Positions 32,267-42,852 of a DNA stretch of 60,259 nt are shown one piece after another. The DNA lies in contig CALXGR010000010.1 in assembly GCA_944387885.1 (NCBI GenBank), positions 1 through 60,259 on the forward strand, read 5' to 3'. A program made the translations under genes and the position numbers. How positions within the stretch are numbered: the first letter of the stretch is position 1; each line of letters opens with the position of its first letter. The notes under the pieces are model-generated. The model made no database searches and was not told the origin of the DNA. It saw only the letters and a list, made by a program, of their open reading frames with translations. Origin of the DNA: an uncultured Clostridia bacterium (GTDB lineage Bacteria > Bacillota > Clostridia > Oscillospirales > Ruminococcaceae).

Positions 32267-32890
32267 TTGAAAAAATGGCTGACCGTCAGGCCGGGCCTTC
32301 AGTGGCAGCTGCTCTGGATTCCCTACCTGATCATCTTTTTTCTGGAGAACAATTATACGGTTCCCAAGTATATTATCCACACTCCCCTGGACGACCTCAT
32401 TCCCTTCTGCGAATGGTTCGCCTTCCCCTACTGCAGCTGGTTCCTGCTCCTGGTAGGGGTCACCGCCCTGCTCTGGTGGTATGACACCCAGGCTTATTAC
32501 AGGCTGGTCAAGATGATGTTCAGCGGAATGTTCTTCTGTTTGTTCATCTATATCATCCTGCCCAACGGTCTGGAACTCCGGCCCCCGGTGGTGGAGCGGG
32601 AGAATATTGCCACCTGGATCATGAACTTCCTCTGGCAGGTGGATGACCCGGCCAATGTCTGCCCCTCCATCCACTGTCAGACCTCTGCCGCCATGGCCCT
32701 GGCTTTCAGCGGTTCCCGGCTGGGCAGGGAAAAACCGGGACGGCAGATTCTGGCCTGGTGCTGGGCGGGGCTGATCTGTGCCTCCACCGTCTTTACCAAA
32801 CAGCATTCCATCCTGGATGTGGTGCTGGGGGTGGCTCTGGTAGTGCCCTGGTATTTCATCCTCTACCGGAAAGAAAAAACTGCTCTGTAA
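32267..32890 (+). CDS. PAP2-superfamily membrane phosphatase
   Basis: Integral membrane protein of 207 residues with about five or six helices. The motifs CPSIHCQTSAAMAL (catalytic His in the PSxH form) and STVFTKQHSILDVVLG (second His-Asp) are the C2 and C3 motifs of PAP2 phosphatases/inositolphosphotransferases; the C1 Lys/Arg motif is less clear. Such proteins dephosphorylate lipid phosphates such as phosphatidate or undecaprenyl diphosphate at the outer face. AAGGAGG precedes the ATG. First gene of a two-gene unit with the GNAT-methyltransferase gene 12 bases on. Confidence 0.85.
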   Translation: MKKWLTVRPGLQWQLLWIPYLIIFFLENNYTVPKYIIHTPLDDLIPFCEWFAFPYCSWFLLLVGVTALLWWYDTQAYYRLVKMMFSGMFFCLFIYIILPNGLELRPPVVERENIATWIMNFLWQVDDPANVCPSIHCQTSAAMALAFSGSRLGREKPGRQILAWCWAGLICASTVFTKQHSILDVVLGVALVVPWYFILYRKEKTAL

Positions 32891-32902
32891 AAGGAAAGCT
32901 TT

Positions 32903-33745
32903 ATGGAAATCAAAAGGGAACAAGAGGGCTGGAGCCTGTATAAAGAAGGGGAGAAGGTGGGCTGGTGCCGGGTGACCGGAGAAGAGGCCCTGGAACTTTG
33001 GGTGACCCCTGAATGGAGGCGGAAAGGCTATGGTAGCTTTCTGTTAAAGCAGGTCCTTCGTCAGACCGGGGGATACCAGCCCCGGCAGCCCAGCTGCCAC
33101 CGGGCGGTCCTGGCCCGTGAGGAGGAACTGCCTTTCTGGGAAAAGTTCGGTTTTGTCCGGGAGGATGGGAACAGGCTGGTCCGCCGCCGTCAGCCCGACC
33201 TGAGCGGGATGGAACTGTCCCACCGGCTGGTGCGGGACCTTTGCCCGGCTCCCGGCCTGGCCATTGATGCCACCTGCGGAAACGGGTACGACACCCTGTT
33301 CCTATCTACCCTGGCCCGGCGGGTGATTGCCCTGGACATTCAGCCCCAGGCAGTGGAAAACACCCGCCGAAGACTGGAGGAGGCAGGGGCGGACAATGTG
33401 CAGGTACTCCTGGAAGACCACGCCAACCTGGACCGGGTGGCAGACCCGGGGGAGGCGGACTGTATCCTCTTTAACTTCGGGTGGCTGCCCGGAGGGGACC
33501 ATGCCATTTTCAGCCAGCCGGAGAAAAGCATTGCCGCCTTGGAAAAGGCCCTGGAACTGCTCCGCCCCGGCGGGGTCCTCAGCGCTGTTCTCTACAGCGG
33601 GGAGGGGATCGGCACCCGGGAAAAGGAGGAAATTCTGAAATTCTTACAGGGACTGTCCCTGACCCGGTACACCGTTATTGTCTGCCGGTATGCCAACTAC
33701 CATGATACGGCGCCATTGCCCTGTATTGTGTTGAAAAAAGGATAA
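32903..33745 (+). CDS. GNAT acetyltransferase domain fused to MnmM (YtqB)-type tRNA methyltransferase
   Basis: A 280-residue two-domain protein. Residues 1-95 form a small GNAT fold with the acetyl-CoA motif RRKGYG (39-44) and the FWEKFGFV end. Residues 105-280 match the rRNA_methylase/YtqB family: SAM motif IDATCGNGYD (121-130), acidic loop ALDIQPQA, and the family mark NFGWLPGGDH (191-200). YtqB enzymes (MnmM) methylate nm5s2U to mnm5s2U at tRNA wobble position 34. AAAGG precedes the ATG. Whether the GNAT part is active is unknown; the domain is short. Closed by a terminator. Confidence 0.85.
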   Translation: MEIKREQEGWSLYKEGEKVGWCRVTGEEALELWVTPEWRRKGYGSFLLKQVLRQTGGYQPRQPSCHRAVLAREEELPFWEKFGFVREDGNRLVRRRQPDLSGMELSHRLVRDLCPAPGLAIDATCGNGYDTLFLSTLARRVIALDIQPQAVENTRRRLEEAGADNVQVLLEDHANLDRVADPGEADCILFNFGWLPGGDHAIFSQPEKSIAALEKALELLRPGGVLSAVLYSGEGIGTREKEEILKFLQGLSLTRYTVIVCRYANYHDTAPLPCIVLKKG

Positions 33746-33748
33746 AAG

Positions 33749-33784
33749 AAAAACTCCCGCAGGTTTCCCTGCGGGAGTTTTATT
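33749..33784. terminator. Bidirectional terminator at the end of the atp operon
   Basis: AAAACTCCCGCAGG pairs with CCTGCGGGAGTTTT, serving the GNAT-MnmM gene on the plus strand and atpC on the minus strand. Confidence 0.92.
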
Positions 33785-33785
33785 G

Positions 33786-34190
33786 TTATTTCTTGCCCAC
33801 GCTGCTTCGGACCAAAGCCCGCTGGAGCTTGGCAGAGGCCATGGCCAGTTCCCGGTCATCCAGATCGGTCCGGTGGAGAAGGGCTTCAGCCTTGGCCTTG
33901 GCAGCCTCGGCACGAGCCACATCAATGTCCTCCGACCATTCCCAGGTGGTGGCCAGCAGGCGGCAGTGGTTATCCAGCATGGTGACCATTCCGCCGATGC
34001 AGGCTGCCCGGTGGACGGTTCCGTCCTCCATGGTTACCCGGGCTTCCCCCATTCCCAGAGCGGAGCAGTAATCGGCGTGGTTGGCCAGAATGGCCACATC
34101 CCCGTCGATGGTCCGGCAGAAAAGCCGCTGGGCCTGCCCGTCAAAGGCGGGGCCGTCCACAGTCTGAACCGTCAGGTGAAAGGTGTTCAT
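33786..34190 (-). CDS. atpC: ATP synthase F1 epsilon subunit
   Basis: Regulatory stalk subunit of F1 that couples gamma rotation to ring turning and can brake ATP hydrolysis. The 134-residue protein has the N-terminal beta-sandwich (FHLTVQTVDGPAFDGQAQRLFCRTIDGDVAILANHADY) and a C-terminal helical hairpin (EAAKAKAEALL...MASAKLQRALVRSSV). Last gene of the operon, 16 bases after atpD; its stop touches the terminator. Confidence 0.93.
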   Translation of the reverse strand: MNTFHLTVQTVDGPAFDGQAQRLFCRTIDGDVAILANHADYCSALGMGEARVTMEDGTVHRAACIGGMVTMLDNHCRLLATTWEWSEDIDVARAEAAKAKAEALLHRTDLDDRELAMASAKLQRALVRSSVGKK

Positions 34191-34206
34191 AGGCGTTCAC
34201 CCCGGT

Positions 34207-35625
<1,419 letters not shown>

Positions 35626-35637
35626 TCATCTAGCCGG

Positions 35638-36504
35638 TCAGCTGGCGGAACCACCCACGATTTCGGTGATCTCCTGGGTGATGGCTGCCTGGCGGGCACG
35701 GTTGTAATACAGATTCAGGCTTTCGATCATCTCCGCTGCGTTCTTGCTGGCGGCATCCATAGCGGTCCGGCGGGCGCCCTGCTCGCTGGCCACGCTTTCA
35801 CACATGGCGCCGTACACCAGCCCGGACAGATATTCGGGAACGATGGCGTTGAACACCGTCTCGCTGTCCGGCTCGTAGAGGATGAGCATCCGGGGCTTTC
35901 CATCCCGCTGGGGCTTCTCTTCCTTGGGCTCCACAAGGGTCTCCAGGGGAAGGAGGGGAAGCAGGGCAGGGGATTGGGTAAGCATGGATACAAAATTGGT
36001 GTAACCAATGGAGATACGGTCAAACTCTCCGGCCAGGAATCCCCGGCAGAGCAGATCCGCAATGGCAAAACAGTCGCTTACCGAAATGTCCGCGGCCACC
36101 GCAAACTGGGTGGTCAGGATGGGAACACCCAGCCGCTGGTAATGTTCCAGGGTCTTTTTCCCGATGGGAAGGACGCAGTAATCCTCCCCTTCGGTCTGGG
36201 CGTCCATCATTTTGAACAGGTTGGAGTTGTAGCCTCCCGCCAGTCCCCGGTCGCCGGCAATCACTACATAGCAGGAGCGTTTGACCTCACGGGAGCGGGT
36301 GTAAGGGGAGGTGAACTCGGTATTGGAAGCGGCAATATCTGCCAGGGTCTTATGGAGGGTATTGAAGTAGGGACGGCTGTTTTCCGCCCGTTCCTTAGCC
36401 CGGCGCAGCTTGGAGGAGGCGACCAATTCCATCGCCTTGGTGATCTGCATGGTGCTTTCAACACTCTTGATCCGCAGCTTGATTTCCTTCATGGAACCAG
36501 CCAT
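35638..36504 (-). CDS. atpG: ATP synthase F1 gamma subunit
   Basis: Central rotating shaft of F1, 288 residues. N-terminal helix MKEIKLRIKSVESTMQITKAMELVASSKL and C-terminal helix MIESLNLYYNRARQAAITQEITEIVGG match the family ends that form the coiled coil. AAGGAGGG precedes the ATG. Lies 14 bases after atpA and 39 before atpD. Confidence 0.96.
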   Translation of the reverse strand: MAGSMKEIKLRIKSVESTMQITKAMELVASSKLRRAKERAENSRPYFNTLHKTLADIAASNTEFTSPYTRSREVKRSCYVVIAGDRGLAGGYNSNLFKMMDAQTEGEDYCVLPIGKKTLEHYQRLGVPILTTQFAVAADISVSDCFAIADLLCRGFLAGEFDRISIGYTNFVSMLTQSPALLPLLPLETLVEPKEEKPQRDGKPRMLILYEPDSETVFNAIVPEYLSGLVYGAMCESVASEQGARRTAMDAASKNAAEMIESLNLYYNRARQAAITQEITEIVGGSAS

Positions 36505-36518
36505 GCCATGCTCCCTCC

Positions 36519-38039
36519 TTACTTAGAATCAATGAATTGCTGGGTGTAGGTGGTAATGACCTCTTTCAGAGCGGCCTCGGTGTCGGCGCTGAGATCTCCG
36601 GTGTTCCGGATGGCATCCATGGCGGCGATTCCCTGGGGAGTGGTGTCCAGAGCCTCGTACAGGCCCTGCTCGTACTCCTTGATCATGGGAACTTCCACCT
36701 GGGCCAGATGGCCGTGGATAACGGCGTAGAGGATGGCAACCTGCTTTTCTACGGCAACAGGCTGGCTCCGGTTCTGCTTGAGGACCTCGACGATCCGGGC
36801 GCCCTGGTCCAGACGGGACCGGGTGTCGGCATCCAGGTCGGAGCCGAACTGGGCAAAGGACTGAAGTTCACGGTACTGGCTGTAAATCAGCTTCAGGGTA
36901 CCGGCCACCTTCTTCATGGCCTTGATCTGGGCGTTGCCGCCTACACGGCTGACCGAAATACCGGGGTTGACAGCGGGCATAACGCCGCTGTGGAACAGCT
37001 CGGTTTCCAGGAAGATCTGACCGTCGGTGATGGAGATCACGTTGGTGGGAATGTAGGCGGATACGTCGCCGGCCTGGGTCTCAATGATGGGCAGGGCAGT
37101 CAGGCTGCCGCCGCCTTTTTCATCGCTGAGCTTGGCGGCACGTTCCAACAGACGGCTGTGAAGATAGAAAACGTCGCCGGGGTAAGCCTCACGTCCCGGA
37201 GGACGGCGAATCAGCAGGGAAAGGGCACGGTAAGCAACGGCGTGCTTGGACAGGTCATCATAGATGATGAGCACATGCTTGCCCTTGTTCATGAAGTACT
37301 CGCCCATGGCACAGCCGGAGTAGGGGGCGATGTACTGAAGGGGACTGGTCTCGCTGGCGGTAGCAGCCACCACGATGGTGTAATCCATGGCGCCGCCTGC
37401 GGCCAGGGTCTGGACCAGGTTGGCCACGGTGGACCGCTTCTGACCGATGGCTACATAGATACAGATAACGTCCTTTCCCTTCTGGTTCAGGATGGTATCG
37501 GCAGCGATGGTGGTCTTACCGGTCTGACGGTCGCCAATGATCAGCTCACGCTGGCCCCGGCCGATGGGAATCATGCTGTCGATGGCCTTGATGCCGGTCT
37601 GAAGGGGCTCTTTAACGGGCTGACGGTCAATAATGCCGGGAGCGGGGCTTTCAATGGCCCGGAACTCCTGGGTGTCAATGGGGCCTGCACCATCGATGGG
37701 CTGGCCCAGGGCATTGACCACACGGCCGATCATGGCTTCGCCTACGGGAACGGATACCACCCGTCCGGTCCGCTTGACCACGCTGCCCTCGTTGATGCCC
37801 ACATCGCTGCCCAGCAAAACGATGGAAACGCTGTTTTCTTCCAGATTCTGGGCCATTCCGAATTCGCCGTTGGCAAACTCCAGCAGTTCGCCGGCCATGC
37901 ACTTGCCAAGGCCGCTGGCCCGGGCAATGCCGTCACCTACCAGGATAACGGTGCCGGTCTCGTCCTGTCGGATGGCGTTTTCGTAATGCTTGATCTGGCT
38001 GCGGATGATTTTGGAAATTTCTTCCGGTTTCAGCTGCAT
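36519..38039 (-). CDS. atpA: ATP synthase F1 alpha subunit
   Basis: Non-catalytic nucleotide-binding F1 subunit of 506 residues. It has Walker [23 protein letters not shown], the arginine-finger region and [19 protein letters not shown]. Ends are full length. The ribosome site is modest (GGTGA). Neighbours are atpH (33 bases upstream) and atpG. Confidence 0.97.
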   Translation of the reverse strand: MQLKPEEISKIIRSQIKHYENAIRQDETGTVILVGDGIARASGLGKCMAGELLEFANGEFGMAQNLEENSVSIVLLGSDVGINEGSVVKRTGRVVSVPVGEAMIGRVVNALGQPIDGAGPIDTQEFRAIESPAPGIIDRQPVKEPLQTGIKAIDSMIPIGRGQRELIIGDRQTGKTTIAADTILNQKGKDVICIYVAIGQKRSTVANLVQTLAAGGAMDYTIVVAATASETSPLQYIAPYSGCAMGEYFMNKGKHVLIIYDDLSKHAVAYRALSLLIRRPPGREAYPGDVFYLHSRLLERAAKLSDEKGGGSLTALPIIETQAGDVSAYIPTNVISITDGQIFLETELFHSGVMPAVNPGISVSRVGGNAQIKAMKKVAGTLKLIYSQYRELQSFAQFGSDLDADTRSRLDQGARIVEVLKQNRSQPVAVEKQVAILYAVIHGHLAQVEVPMIKEYEQGLYEALDTTPQGIAAMDAIRNTGDLSADTEAALKEVITTYTQQFIDSK

Positions 38040-38072
38040 TGCTTTGTCACCACAACTTTCTTTCGGTGTTAA

Positions 38073-38612
38073 TTAGAGTACGGCCTGGCGGATAGAAGCC
38101 TTCAGGTCGGCCAGGCGGCGCTCCACCGTGCCGTCCAGCTGTACCCCGTCCATCTCCAGACGGATTCCTCCCAGGACACCCAGCTCCACACGGCAGTCCA
38201 GATATACGGTCTTGCCGGTGATGGATTCCAGTTTCTTGGTCAGAGCCTTCTGTTGGTCGGGAGTGAGGGCCAGAGCGGTAACCGCCTTGGCTTCCAGGAT
38301 TCCCCGGTCCAGATTATACCGGCGGCGGAACTCTCTGGCGCAGTCTTTCAGCTGGCCCAGGGTCCCGTTTTCACAGAGAATCTTGAGAAAATTGATGAGA
38401 TAAGGGTGGACCTGAGACCCCAGGGCTTCCTGGATCAGGCCGCAACGTTCCCCCTTGGGAATACTGGGGGTGGAGAGAAGCCGGAGATAATCCTCCTGCT
38501 GGTCAAAGAGACCGCAGACCACTTCCAGTTCCTCCAGCAGCCGGTCCTCCAGCTGCTCGGACTGGGCCAGGTCGTACAGGCTTCCTCCGTAGATTTTGGC
38601 AACCTGGGTCAT
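38073..38612 (-). CDS. atpH: ATP synthase F1 delta subunit
   Basis: Peripheral-stalk subunit that ties F1 to subunit b. The 179-residue protein has the N-terminal six-helix domain (AKIYGGSLYDLAQSEQLEDRLLEEL) and the conserved C-terminal LGGIRLEMDGVQLDGTVERRLADLK. It overlaps the atpF stop by 4 bases (ATGA). Confidence 0.93.
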   Translation of the reverse strand: MTQVAKIYGGSLYDLAQSEQLEDRLLEELEVVCGLFDQQEDYLRLLSTPSIPKGERCGLIQEALGSQVHPYLINFLKILCENGTLGQLKDCAREFRRRYNLDRGILEAKAVTALALTPDQQKALTKKLESITGKTVYLDCRVELGVLGGIRLEMDGVQLDGTVERRLADLKASIRQAVL

Positions 38613-39109
38613 CGTGCTTCACCTACATTCTCGATGAACTCGTTGATAAGTGCCTGATGGTCGGCGGAATTGATCTCCCGCTCCACCACCTTGGCGGCGA
38701 TCTCCAAAGCCATATCCCCGATCTCGTCCTTGATCTGGTTTACGGCCTGTTTACGCTCCTGGGCAATGTCGGCCTCAGCCTTGTTCTTGATCTCCACCGC
38801 CTGAGCCTGGGCAGCCCGGACAATTTCCTCGCTGCGGGCGTTGGCGGTCTGCTGAGCGTTGGCCAGGATCTGGCTGGCCTGGGCTTTGGCCTGGGCCATA
38901 TTTTCCTGATACTCCGCCTTGATGGCTTCTGCCTCCTCACGGGACTGCTTGGCGTCCCGGATCTGGGCATCTGCGGCGGCCTGGCGCTTTGCCAGAATAT
39001 TCATAACGGGTTTGTAGAGAAATTTCTTGAAGAGAAATAACTGAAGCAGCAGGTTACAGATCTGAAAAATAGTAGTCCAGGGGGCTAAAGTAACCAGGGA
39101 CTGAAACAT
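38609..39109 (-). CDS. atpF: ATP synthase F0 b subunit
   Basis: Peripheral-stalk dimer subunit of 166 residues: one N-terminal membrane helix (about 14-32, IFQICNLLLQLFLFKKFL) followed by a long charged alanine-rich coiled coil. AAAGGAGG precedes the ATG. Overlaps atpH. Confidence 0.94.
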   Translation of the reverse strand: MFQSLVTLAPWTTIFQICNLLLQLFLFKKFLYKPVMNILAKRQAAADAQIRDAKQSREEAEAIKAEYQENMAQAKAQASQILANAQQTANARSEEIVRAAQAQAVEIKNKAEADIAQERKQAVNQIKDEIGDMALEIAAKVVEREINSADHQALINEFIENVGEAR

Positions 39110-39148
39110 GGTATTTCCTCCTTTGTATTAATTTGGAAATCCCCAGGA

Positions 39149-39448
<300 letters not shown>

Positions 39449-39466
39449 TTAAGTTGGTTCTTTATT

Positions 39467-40324
39467 TCATGCTTCACAAGCACTTTTAATGAAGATGGTG
39501 GTCAGGGTACAGAAGATAAATGCCTGAATGAGACCGCTGAACCAGTCGAAATAGAGGCTGAGAATGGCAGGAAGGCCAAAGTTCAGCACCGGGATGGCGG
39601 CGGCAATGGGCTGGATGCTGCAAAGCAGGGCCCAGAGCCCAATGAAGCCCAGAACTCCTCCCAGGATCCGGAGCTTCCCTTTTTTCATCCAGAAGAAGAC
39701 CCCGACGGCCAGAAGCACCAGCCCCGAGACCACCGTGGAACCCAACAGCCCGAACAGGGCGCTGCTGGCGGCGGTGAGGGCTCCGTAGATGAGCAGGGTG
39801 ATGACCATGCCGGACAGGATGTTGCCGAAGTGACGGCAGGCCATGCTGACGGGGGTGGCCAGCTCCGAGATGACGTTGAGGGGAGCCATCACAAAGATGG
39901 GGGAGAGGAACCCTTTCAGGTATCCCGGAATTCCCTGGGCCTTCAGCTTGTTCCGGGTGATGAGGACAAAGACCACCAGAGCCCATGCGGCTTCGGTGGA
40001 CAGGTCTGCGGTGGGGCTGAATACCCCGAACAGACCGATCAGGTTGCTCACCACGCTGGTAGCAAAGATGGCCCCCACCAGGGGAATGTAGCTGTCAAAG
40101 CCGGTCTCACCCATATTGGCGTGGACAAAGCCGTTGAGCTTTTCCACTGCCATCTCGGCCAGAGCCTGCCGTTTGGAGATGTTCTCCACCTGCAGGTTAT
40201 GCCCCAGCCAGATACACAGGCCGGTGACAATGGCCAGGACCACCCAGCTTATGACAATGGTCTGGGTGATGGGGATGGGACCAAGATACCCCAGTATCTT
40301 AGGACCGTTGATCGAAATATCCAT
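39467..40324 (-). CDS. atpB: ATP synthase F0 a subunit
   Basis: Stator channel subunit of 285 residues with five or six membrane helices. It contains the conserved helix with the essential Arg region (around LNVISELATPVSMACRHFGNILSGMVI, where R is in CRHFGN) and the C-terminal LIQAFIFCTLTTIFIKSACE helix with Q-x-F-I-F. It starts 5 bases after the atpI stop. Confidence 0.95.
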   Translation of the reverse strand: MDISINGPKILGYLGPIPITQTIVISWVVLAIVTGLCIWLGHNLQVENISKRQALAEMAVEKLNGFVHANMGETGFDSYIPLVGAIFATSVVSNLIGLFGVFSPTADLSTEAAWALVVFVLITRNKLKAQGIPGYLKGFLSPIFVMAPLNVISELATPVSMACRHFGNILSGMVITLLIYGALTAASSALFGLLGSTVVSGLVLLAVGVFFWMKKGKLRILGGVLGFIGLWALLCSIQPIAAAIPVLNFGLPAILSLYFDWFSGLIQAFIFCTLTTIFIKSACEA

Positions 40325-40329
40325 AGATT

Positions 40330-40758
40330 TTATGACTCACCTTCCTTTTCGTCGGAGCGAAACTGCCCCGTGATCTGCAACAGATAGATGGTGATCCGGG
40401 GGAAGGTAAGGGGAAGAATTGCGGCCACCCAGTTGAAACAGGGCAGAAGCAGGGACCCGACTACCCAAGCCCCCTGAAGGAGCATCCGGCGGGTGTAGCT
40501 GGCCTGCACCAGCCGCCGGACAGCTTTTTCATCCCCGAGCTCGGCAGCCTTCTGCACCGTCAGAGCCAACAGAAAGAAGTTGGCAATGGCTGCGGCAGAA
40601 CCGGCCAAAAGCCCCAGAATGACCCGATAGTCCATAGGGACGTAATCGGGGAAAAAATAATGGCCCGCCCAGAACAGGACAAACAGGACGCAGCTGCACA
40701 GAACCGTGCCCTGGGTCATCCGGATCGTCTCCTGCCGGACGGCCTTTTGTACATTCAC
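40330..40758 (-). CDS. atpI: ATP synthase subunit I-like membrane protein (AtpI)
   Basis: Small hydrophobic protein of 142 residues with four membrane segments, placed between atpZ and atpB as AtpI usually is. AtpI helps c-ring assembly. Sequence conservation is weak, so the call rests mainly on position, size and helix layout (RVILGLLAGSAAAIANFFLLALTVQKA). Overlaps no gene; its stop lies just before atpB. Confidence 0.75.
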   Translation of the reverse strand: MNVQKAVRQETIRMTQGTVLCSCVLFVLFWAGHYFFPDYVPMDYRVILGLLAGSAAAIANFFLLALTVQKAAELGDEKAVRRLVQASYTRRMLLQGAWVVGSLLLPCFNWVAAILPLTFPRITIYLLQITGQFRSDEKEGES

Positions 40759-40786
40759 AGAGAAAAACCTCCTTTACCGGAACTGG

Positions 40787-41050
40787 TCAGCGGTGACGGT
40801 TGAACGCCGGGGGAGGGGGATCGCCCTTGTCCCGGATACTCATTTTGTAAAACCGCCAGGCGTTGGTAAAGCCGCTGCCAAGGCCCAGGATAAAGCCCGG
40901 CAGATAAACCCAAAGCCCCACGCCCAACCGGGCGGTGAGCCACCAGCAGCCCCAGAGACAGAGAAGAAGCGGGGTGATAAGATTCAGCCCCAGCTGCCCC
41001 ACCCAGACCAGGTATTCCAGAGCCCGGTGAAGCCCCTGCACCTTCTTCAT
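40787..41050 (-). CDS. AtpZ/AtpI-type small membrane protein
   Basis: First gene of the atp operon, 87 residues, with two membrane helices (LEYLVWVGQLGLNLITPLLLCLW and VGLWVYLPGFILGLGSGFTNAW). Position and helical hairpin match the F-ATPase gene1 (AtpZ) group, which is implicated in Mg2+/Ca2+ transport or assembly. The ATG at 41048-41050 has GGGAGG upstream; a longer frame crosses the promoter. Confidence 0.7.
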   Translation of the reverse strand: MKKVQGLHRALEYLVWVGQLGLNLITPLLLCLWGCWWLTARLGVGLWVYLPGFILGLGSGFTNAWRFYKMSIRDKGDPPPPAFNRHR

Positions 41051-41084
41051 GAAACGCCTCCCTACTGACCATATTATGCAAGTT

Positions 41085-41114
41085 ATTATACCAAAAACAG
41101 CCTTTCCCTTGCAA
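41085..41114 (-). promoter_or_regulatory. Promoter of the atp operon
   Basis: Minus strand TTGCAA (41109-41114), 18-base spacer, TATAAT (41085-41090), 35 bases before atpZ. Confidence 0.75.
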
Positions 41115-41218
41115 GGAAGGGCGGGTAAAAACACCTGTATGGAAAGGAGAAAATAGGAGGTGTTTTTTGGTGGTTTTTAACAGGGTGGCGGGATTTTATC
41201 TGGTAAAAAAGAAAAAAA

Positions 41219-41247
41219 TTGCCAACAAACATAGGATGTGGTACAAT
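41219..41247 (+). promoter_or_regulatory. Promoter of the GT2 membrane glycosyltransferase
   Basis: TTGCCA (41219-41224), 17-base spacer, TACAAT (41242-41247). Confidence 0.65.
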
Positions 41248-41296
41248 GGTCGGAGAAAAAACGGGAGGGTGTGAAATCCCGGAAAGAGGTCATTTT

Positions 41297-42286
41297 ATGC
41301 TGATCAGTCTTATTGTCCCCTGTTATAATGAGGAAGAGGCCCTTCCTCTCTTTTATAAGGAAGCAGCCGGGGTAGCCCAGACCCTGGCCGAGACCCACCA
41401 GGCTCAGGTGGAATTTATTTTTGTGGACGACGGCAGCCGGGACAAAACCCTGGAAATTTGCCGGAAGCTGGCCCGGGAGGACCAGCGGGTCAGATATATC
41501 AGCTTCAGCCGGAACTTTGGCAAGGAGGCTGGAATCTATGCAGGCCTCAAGGCAGCCAAAGGCGACTATGTAGCCATGCTGGATGCAGACCTGCAGGACC
41601 CGCCTGCCCTGCTTCCCGAAATGCTTCGGAGCCTTCTGGAGGAAGGATACGACTGTGCCGCCACCCGCCGGGCTACCCGGGAAGGGGAACCTCCCGTCCG
41701 GAGCTTCTTCGCCAGAATGTTTTATCGGATCATCAATAAGATGAGCGACACTCAGATCGTAGACGGAGCCCGGGACTTCCGGCTTATGAACCGGAAGATG
41801 GTGGATGCCATTCTGGAACTGGGAGAGTACAACCGGTTTTCCAAGGGAATCTTCAGCTGGGTAGGATTCAAGACCAAGTGGTACAGTTACGATAATGTGG
41901 AGCGGGTGGCCGGAAAGACCAAGTGGAATTTCTGGGGACTGCTCCTCTACTCCTTTGAGGGAATCATCGGATTTTCCACGGCACCCCTGGCCCTGGCCGC
42001 CATTGCGGGGATCATGTTCTGCCTGCTGGCCTTCATTGGGATGATTTTCATCATTATCCGGGCACTTCTCTTTGGCGACCCCACTGCCGGCTGGCCCAGC
42101 CTGGTCTGCATTATCCTGATGGTGTCGGGGGTTCAGATGTTCTGCCTGGGAATCGTGGGAGAATATCTGGCCAAGACCTATCTGGAGGTCAAGCGGCGCC
42201 CCCTTTACCTGGTAAATGAGACGGAAAAAGACCTGTCCCGGGGAAAAGAACAGCCCGCTGAAAAATCTCAGTTGACTAATAACTGA
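41297..42286 (+). CDS. GT2 family membrane glycosyltransferase (DPM1/GtrB-like)
   Basis: Transfers a sugar from a nucleotide donor to polyprenyl phosphate. The 329-residue protein begins LISLIVPCYNEEEALP, has VDDGSRD and the metal motif DADLQDPP (about 96-103), and ends with two membrane helices (IIGFSTAPLALAAIAGIMFC and IILMVSGVQMFCLGIVGEYL) with the family mark VGEYLAKTY-EVKRRP. The ATG at 41297 has AAAGAGG upstream; longer in-frame readings lack a site. Such enzymes supply lipid-linked sugars for wall-polymer decoration. Confidence 0.9.
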   Translation: MLISLIVPCYNEEEALPLFYKEAAGVAQTLAETHQAQVEFIFVDDGSRDKTLEICRKLAREDQRVRYISFSRNFGKEAGIYAGLKAAKGDYVAMLDADLQDPPALLPEMLRSLLEEGYDCAATRRATREGEPPVRSFFARMFYRIINKMSDTQIVDGARDFRLMNRKMVDAILELGEYNRFSKGIFSWVGFKTKWYSYDNVERVAGKTKWNFWGLLLYSFEGIIGFSTAPLALAAIAGIMFCLLAFIGMIFIIIRALLFGDPTAGWPSLVCIILMVSGVQMFCLGIVGEYLAKTYLEVKRRPLYLVNETEKDLSRGKEQPAEKSQLTNN

Positions 42287-42301
42287 ATAATTTGTTATAC
42301 T
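42272..42301 (+). promoter_or_regulatory. Promoter of the FMN-binding lipoprotein
   Basis: TTGACT (42272-42277) and TATACT (42296-42301) with an 18-base spacer; it overlaps the stop of the upstream glycosyltransferase gene, so the lipoprotein is separately transcribed. Confidence 0.7.
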
Positions 42302-42366
42302 ATTAACGTTGCTCTGCCGAGACAAAGGCAGACGGTAATTATAAAGCGTATAAGGAGAATATACAA

Positions 42367-42801
42367 ATGAAGAAGTGGATTGCACTCGTGCTGGCCCTGG
42401 TGCTGGCCCTGTCTCTCACTGCCTGCGGCAAGAAGATGGCCGACGGCGTTTACACAGCAGAGATCGACGATGCCGCTGCCGAAGCCGCTTATGGCTGGCG
42501 GGACACCCTGGTTGTAGAGTATAAGGATGGAAAGATGGTTTCCGCATCCTTTGAGAGCTACGACGCCGACGGAAACAAGAAGAGCGAGACTACTCCTGAG
42601 ACTTACCCCATGGACCCCGCTCCTTCCCAGTGGATCCCCGTCCTCAGCGCCAACGTGCTGGAGGCCGGCGAGGCCAAGCGGATCGACAATATTGCCGGTG
42701 CTACCCTGGCCAGCAACAATGCCAAGGCCCTGCTGGAAGCCATTGAGGAAAACGGCGTTGCCGGTGAGACCATCCAGGTATCCGTTTCCGCTGCTGAGTA
42801 A
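42367..42801 (+). CDS. FMN-binding domain lipoprotein
   Basis: Extracytoplasmic lipoprotein of 144 residues: signal peptide with lipobox LTAC (Cys20), then one FMN-binding domain related to RnfG/NqrC and PplA. The family-typical DGVYTAEIDD start and DGKMVSASFESYDADG strand pair are present, and DNIAGAT (107-113) resembles the covalent-flavin motif D-x-x-S/T-G-A-T with T113 as acceptor, though position four is Ala. It would shuttle electrons at the membrane surface if flavinylated by an ApbE enzyme, which is not in this window. AAGGAG precedes the ATG. Own promoter and terminator. Confidence 0.85.
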   Translation: MKKWIALVLALVLALSLTACGKKMADGVYTAEIDDAAAEAAYGWRDTLVVEYKDGKMVSASFESYDADGNKKSETTPETYPMDPAPSQWIPVLSANVLEAGEAKRIDNIAGATLASNNAKALLEAIEENGVAGETIQVSVSAAE

Positions 42802-42811
42802 TCTGTAAAAC

Positions 42812-42849
42812 AAAAAATCGGAGAGCCAAACGGCTCTCCGATTTTTTTA
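42812..42849. terminator. Bidirectional terminator between the lipoprotein and MATE genes
   Basis: AAATCGGAGAGCC pairs with GGCTCTCCGATTT; A run before, seven T after. Confidence 0.92.
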
Positions 42850-42852
42850 TGT

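Noticed and set aside
41126..41166. AAAACACCT/AGGTGTTTT inverted repeat between the atp operon and the GT2 gene
   Set aside because: The loop is over 20 bases and no gene ends there; kept out as a weak chance hairpin.
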